From assembly GCA_003507475.1 (NCBI GenBank), contig DNVQ01000035.1, positions 23,031 through 30,722 of the forward strand: 7,692 nt of DNA, in the 5' to 3' direction. The DNA is from Candidatus Moraniibacteriota bacterium (GTDB taxonomy: Bacteria; Patescibacteriota; Minisyncoccia; Moranbacterales; UBA9337). Shown here in pieces: positions 5,765 to 7,692 of the stretch. The notes under the pieces are model-generated. The model was not told the origin of the DNA. It was given only the letters and a program-made list of their open reading frames with translations, and did not search any database. Position 1 is the stretch's first letter, and every line of letters starts with the position of its first letter. The position numbers and the translations under genes were made by a program.

Positions 5765-7692
5765 ATGTCTATTTTTAGTGAATTTTTATTGTTTATTTTA
5801 AGCCTCGCATTCCTTTTGCTTATGCCAGGCTACTTTTTAGTTTTGGCAATTTTTAGAAAAAAAGCCTTCAAACTCTTTACTCCCATTGAATTTTCAGTTA
5901 TCGCTTTTGCACTTAGTCTGATTTCTTTTGATTTTTTGATTATTCTTTTTGGTAAAGTATTTGATATTAATCAAATCTTAATTATTGCCCTGATTTCAAG
6001 CTTCTCTTTGGGCGGGTATCTAATATTCAAACTTAAAAAAGATCTTCCAAGCAAGGACCCGAGAGAGAAAAATACATCTCCCCGCTTTAATCAATTTCAA
6101 AACACCTTGATTATTCTTATCTTGTTTTTAACTATTTTTATCAAAACCGCCTATCTTAAAGACGCCATTTTTCCCACCGCCACCGACTTGGGCCACCATA
6201 TGTATTGGTCAAAGTTAATTGCCCAAACTGGCCAATTGCCTGATTATCGCAAAAATGAAATCATTCAAATTGACGGAAGTGGTTATCATCTTCAATCCGA
6301 AACTATCGCTGATTTCATCATCGGAGAGCATCTTATTTTTGCTGGCATAAATATTTTAACCAAAATTCCCTTTAATTCTTATTTCCCCGCTCTGATTCTA
6401 TTTAGCATTAATATCGCCAGTCTCTTGGCAATGTTTATTTTATCTTTAAGAATCTTTGAAAACAATTTTTTTAAAAACACTTTCAATAACAAAATTATCA
6501 ATCCAGCTAATCTCTCCATCTTAACCTTATTTTTAATCGGTCCGGTCTATGCCATCACCTCGCCCCAATCTAAGTTTGTTAGTGGCGGAGTAATTGGCAA
6601 TCTCATTGGCAACTTGCTTATTCCCCTTTGTCTTTATTTTTTTTATCGAGCTCTAAAAGAAAAAAATTCCTGGATGCTTTTTTTGGGATTATTTTTAAGC
6701 GCAGGCTTATTTTACACTCATCACCTGAGCGGATTCATCTTTCTCTTTATTTTATGTTTTATTTTTATAATCTTCAACCTTCTTTTCCCGGCAAAAATAT
6801 TATCTCATAATGCAAATAAATTAAATGCAATTATCCTTAATTACAAAAAAGTTTTTATCGATTTAAAGACAATCTTTTTACGCCCTCAAATAATTGCTTT
6901 TTTTATTGTAGCTCTTCTGTTTTTAGTCTTTATTTATACTCCCACATACCTCTCACCATCAGCCACTTCTACAGCTGTAGGTGCCCCCTCCAAATCGACT
7001 CGCGCAGGCTTAACATTAGAACAGTTTAAATACGCGGTGGGAGAAATGAGGCTAACTTTCGGCATAATCGGAATTTTTATATTATCCCTAATGGCTCTTT
7101 ACAAAAAAGAAAAGCAATCTGAAATCAATTATTTGGAGCTTGTCTCACCCGCTATTCTTATCGGATGGGGCGCTTGCTTATTTTTTATGACCACCAAGCC
7201 CCAGTGGCTGCATATCAACCTCCCTTCCGATCGTGTAGCTAATTATGCTAACTTTCCATTTATAATCTTAGGAGCGCTTGGGCTATCTTATTTTATTTAC
7301 TTAGTAAGAAATTTAAAAAACACATCCTTCATCTCTCAAAAGGTGGCTTATCTTATCTTTATTTTAATTTTCGCTATGTCTATTTTTCTGGGTTATTATG
7401 ACAATTCTCAATCACTTTCCGATGGACAAAAAAGCCAAAAATCCCTTCAAACATTTCATTTATCAGAATTTCTTGCCAAGCAGCTAGATTCCACCAATAG
7501 CCTGAGAGGGGCCTACGTACTTAAGGATCACAATTATATTTCTACTGATTCTTGGATGAAGTTATTTTTTATGCAAGACTACAATTATCCTCTTTCTCGT
7601 GGATATTTCAAGCGATATGAAGATATCACTAAGCCCAGAGAAATGTGCACTCTTTGGATGATCAGTGAACCCTCCTCCAAGAGAGCTCAACA
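5765..7692 (+). CDS. large polytopic membrane protein, probable GT-C-like glycosyltransferase, 3' end cut by window
   Basis: An uninterrupted frame runs to the last base, so at least 642 residues are encoded and the C-terminus is missing. About fourteen hydrophobic segments are visible (roughly 5-30, 41-63, 69-89, 113-130, 207-229, 249-263, 278-298, 302-318, 321-342, 375-393, 430-447, 459-477, 497-515, 526-544), followed by a hydrophilic stretch from about 545 that may face outside. After the fourth segment comes PTATDLGHHMYWSKLIAQTGQLPDY (137-161): an acidic residue (Asp141) and His pair in a first large loop, as in GT-C enzymes that take sugars from polyprenyl-phosphate donors. THH (318-320) and SDRVANYANFP (488-498) are further candidate functional spots. 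The exact family is not recognised; a glycan polymerase or ligase is an alternative. The ATG at 5744, in frame, would add MTIKIQI; 5765 is chosen because the first helix follows closely. No Shine-Dalgarno is visible at either. Confidence 0.75.
   Translation, partial: MSIFSEFLLFILSLAFLLLMPGYFLVLAIFRKKAFKLFTPIEFSVIAFALSLISFDFLIILFGKVFDINQILIIALISSFSLGGYLIFKLKKDLPSKDPREKNTSPRFNQFQNTLIILILFLTIFIKTAYLKDAIFPTATDLGHHMYWSKLIAQTGQLPDYRKNEIIQIDGSGYHLQSETIADFIIGEHLIFAGINILTKIPFNSYFPALILFSINIASLLAMFILSLRIFENNFFKNTFNNKIINPANLSILTLFLIGPVYAITSPQSKFVSGGVIGNLIGNLLIPLCLYFFYRALKEKNSWMLFLGLFLSAGLFYTHHLSGFIFLFILCFIFIIFNLLFPAKILSHNANKLNAIILNYKKVFIDLKTIFLRPQIIAFFIVALLFLVFIYTPTYLSPSATSTAVGAPSKSTRAGLTLEQFKYAVGEMRLTFGIIGIFILSLMALYKKEKQSEINYLELVSPAILIGWGACLFFMTTKPQWLHINLPSDRVANYANFPFIILGALGLSYFIYLVRNLKNTSFISQKVAYLIFILIFAMSIFLGYYDNSQSLSDGQKSQKSLQTFHLSEFLAKQLDSTNSLRGAYVLKDHNYISTDSWMKLFFMQDYNYPLSRGYFKRYEDITKPREMCTLWMISEPSSKRAQ

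Noticed and set aside
6628..6810. 60-codon plus-strand frame
   Set aside because: It lies in another frame inside the long uninterrupted frame of the large membrane protein.

Overview
This AT-rich window (7.7 kb) reads as bacterial chromosome carrying cell-envelope and glycan genes. All visible stops (TGA for rodA, TAA for the GT2 and MATE genes, TAG for the GT4 gene) fit genetic code 11. None of the genes has a convincing Shine-Dalgarno sequence. The spacers hold degenerate ATTCAAT-type simple repeats and GC-richer palindromic modules. This style recalls Patescibacteria (Candidate Phyla Radiation) genomes, but that is an inference from style; there is no marker gene such as rRNA in the window.

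Layout. 44-1168 (minus): RodA, a SEDS peptidoglycan polymerase, with a good sigma70-type promoter. 1169-1523: divergent AT-rich spacer with simple repeats and the promoter of the next unit. 1524-3609 (plus): two overlapping glycosyltransferase genes, a GT2 enzyme of the polyprenyl-phosphate sugar synthase type with two C-terminal membrane helices, then a cytoplasmic GT4 enzyme, closed by an AT-rich hairpin terminator at 3634-3669. 3670-4132: a gene-free convergent spacer whose right half is a mosaic of inverted and direct repeats. 4133-5494 (minus): a MATE-family transporter. 5495-5764: divergent spacer with a repeat fragment and an extended -10 promoter. 5765-7692 (plus): a large polytopic membrane protein, cut by the window end, that looks like a GT-C type glycosyltransferase.

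How they may work together. A GT2 enzyme that loads a sugar on a polyprenyl phosphate, a GT4 enzyme that adds sugars from nucleotide donors, and a GT-C-like enzyme that uses lipid-phosphate sugars outside the membrane would form a plausible surface-glycan pathway next to the wall polymerase RodA. The genes lie in separate transcription units, so the link is by neighbourhood only. I found no CRISPR array, tRNA, rRNA, transposase, toxin-antitoxin pair or recognisable defence system. The most unusual structure is the composite palindrome element at 3846-3943 and the repeat module beside it.
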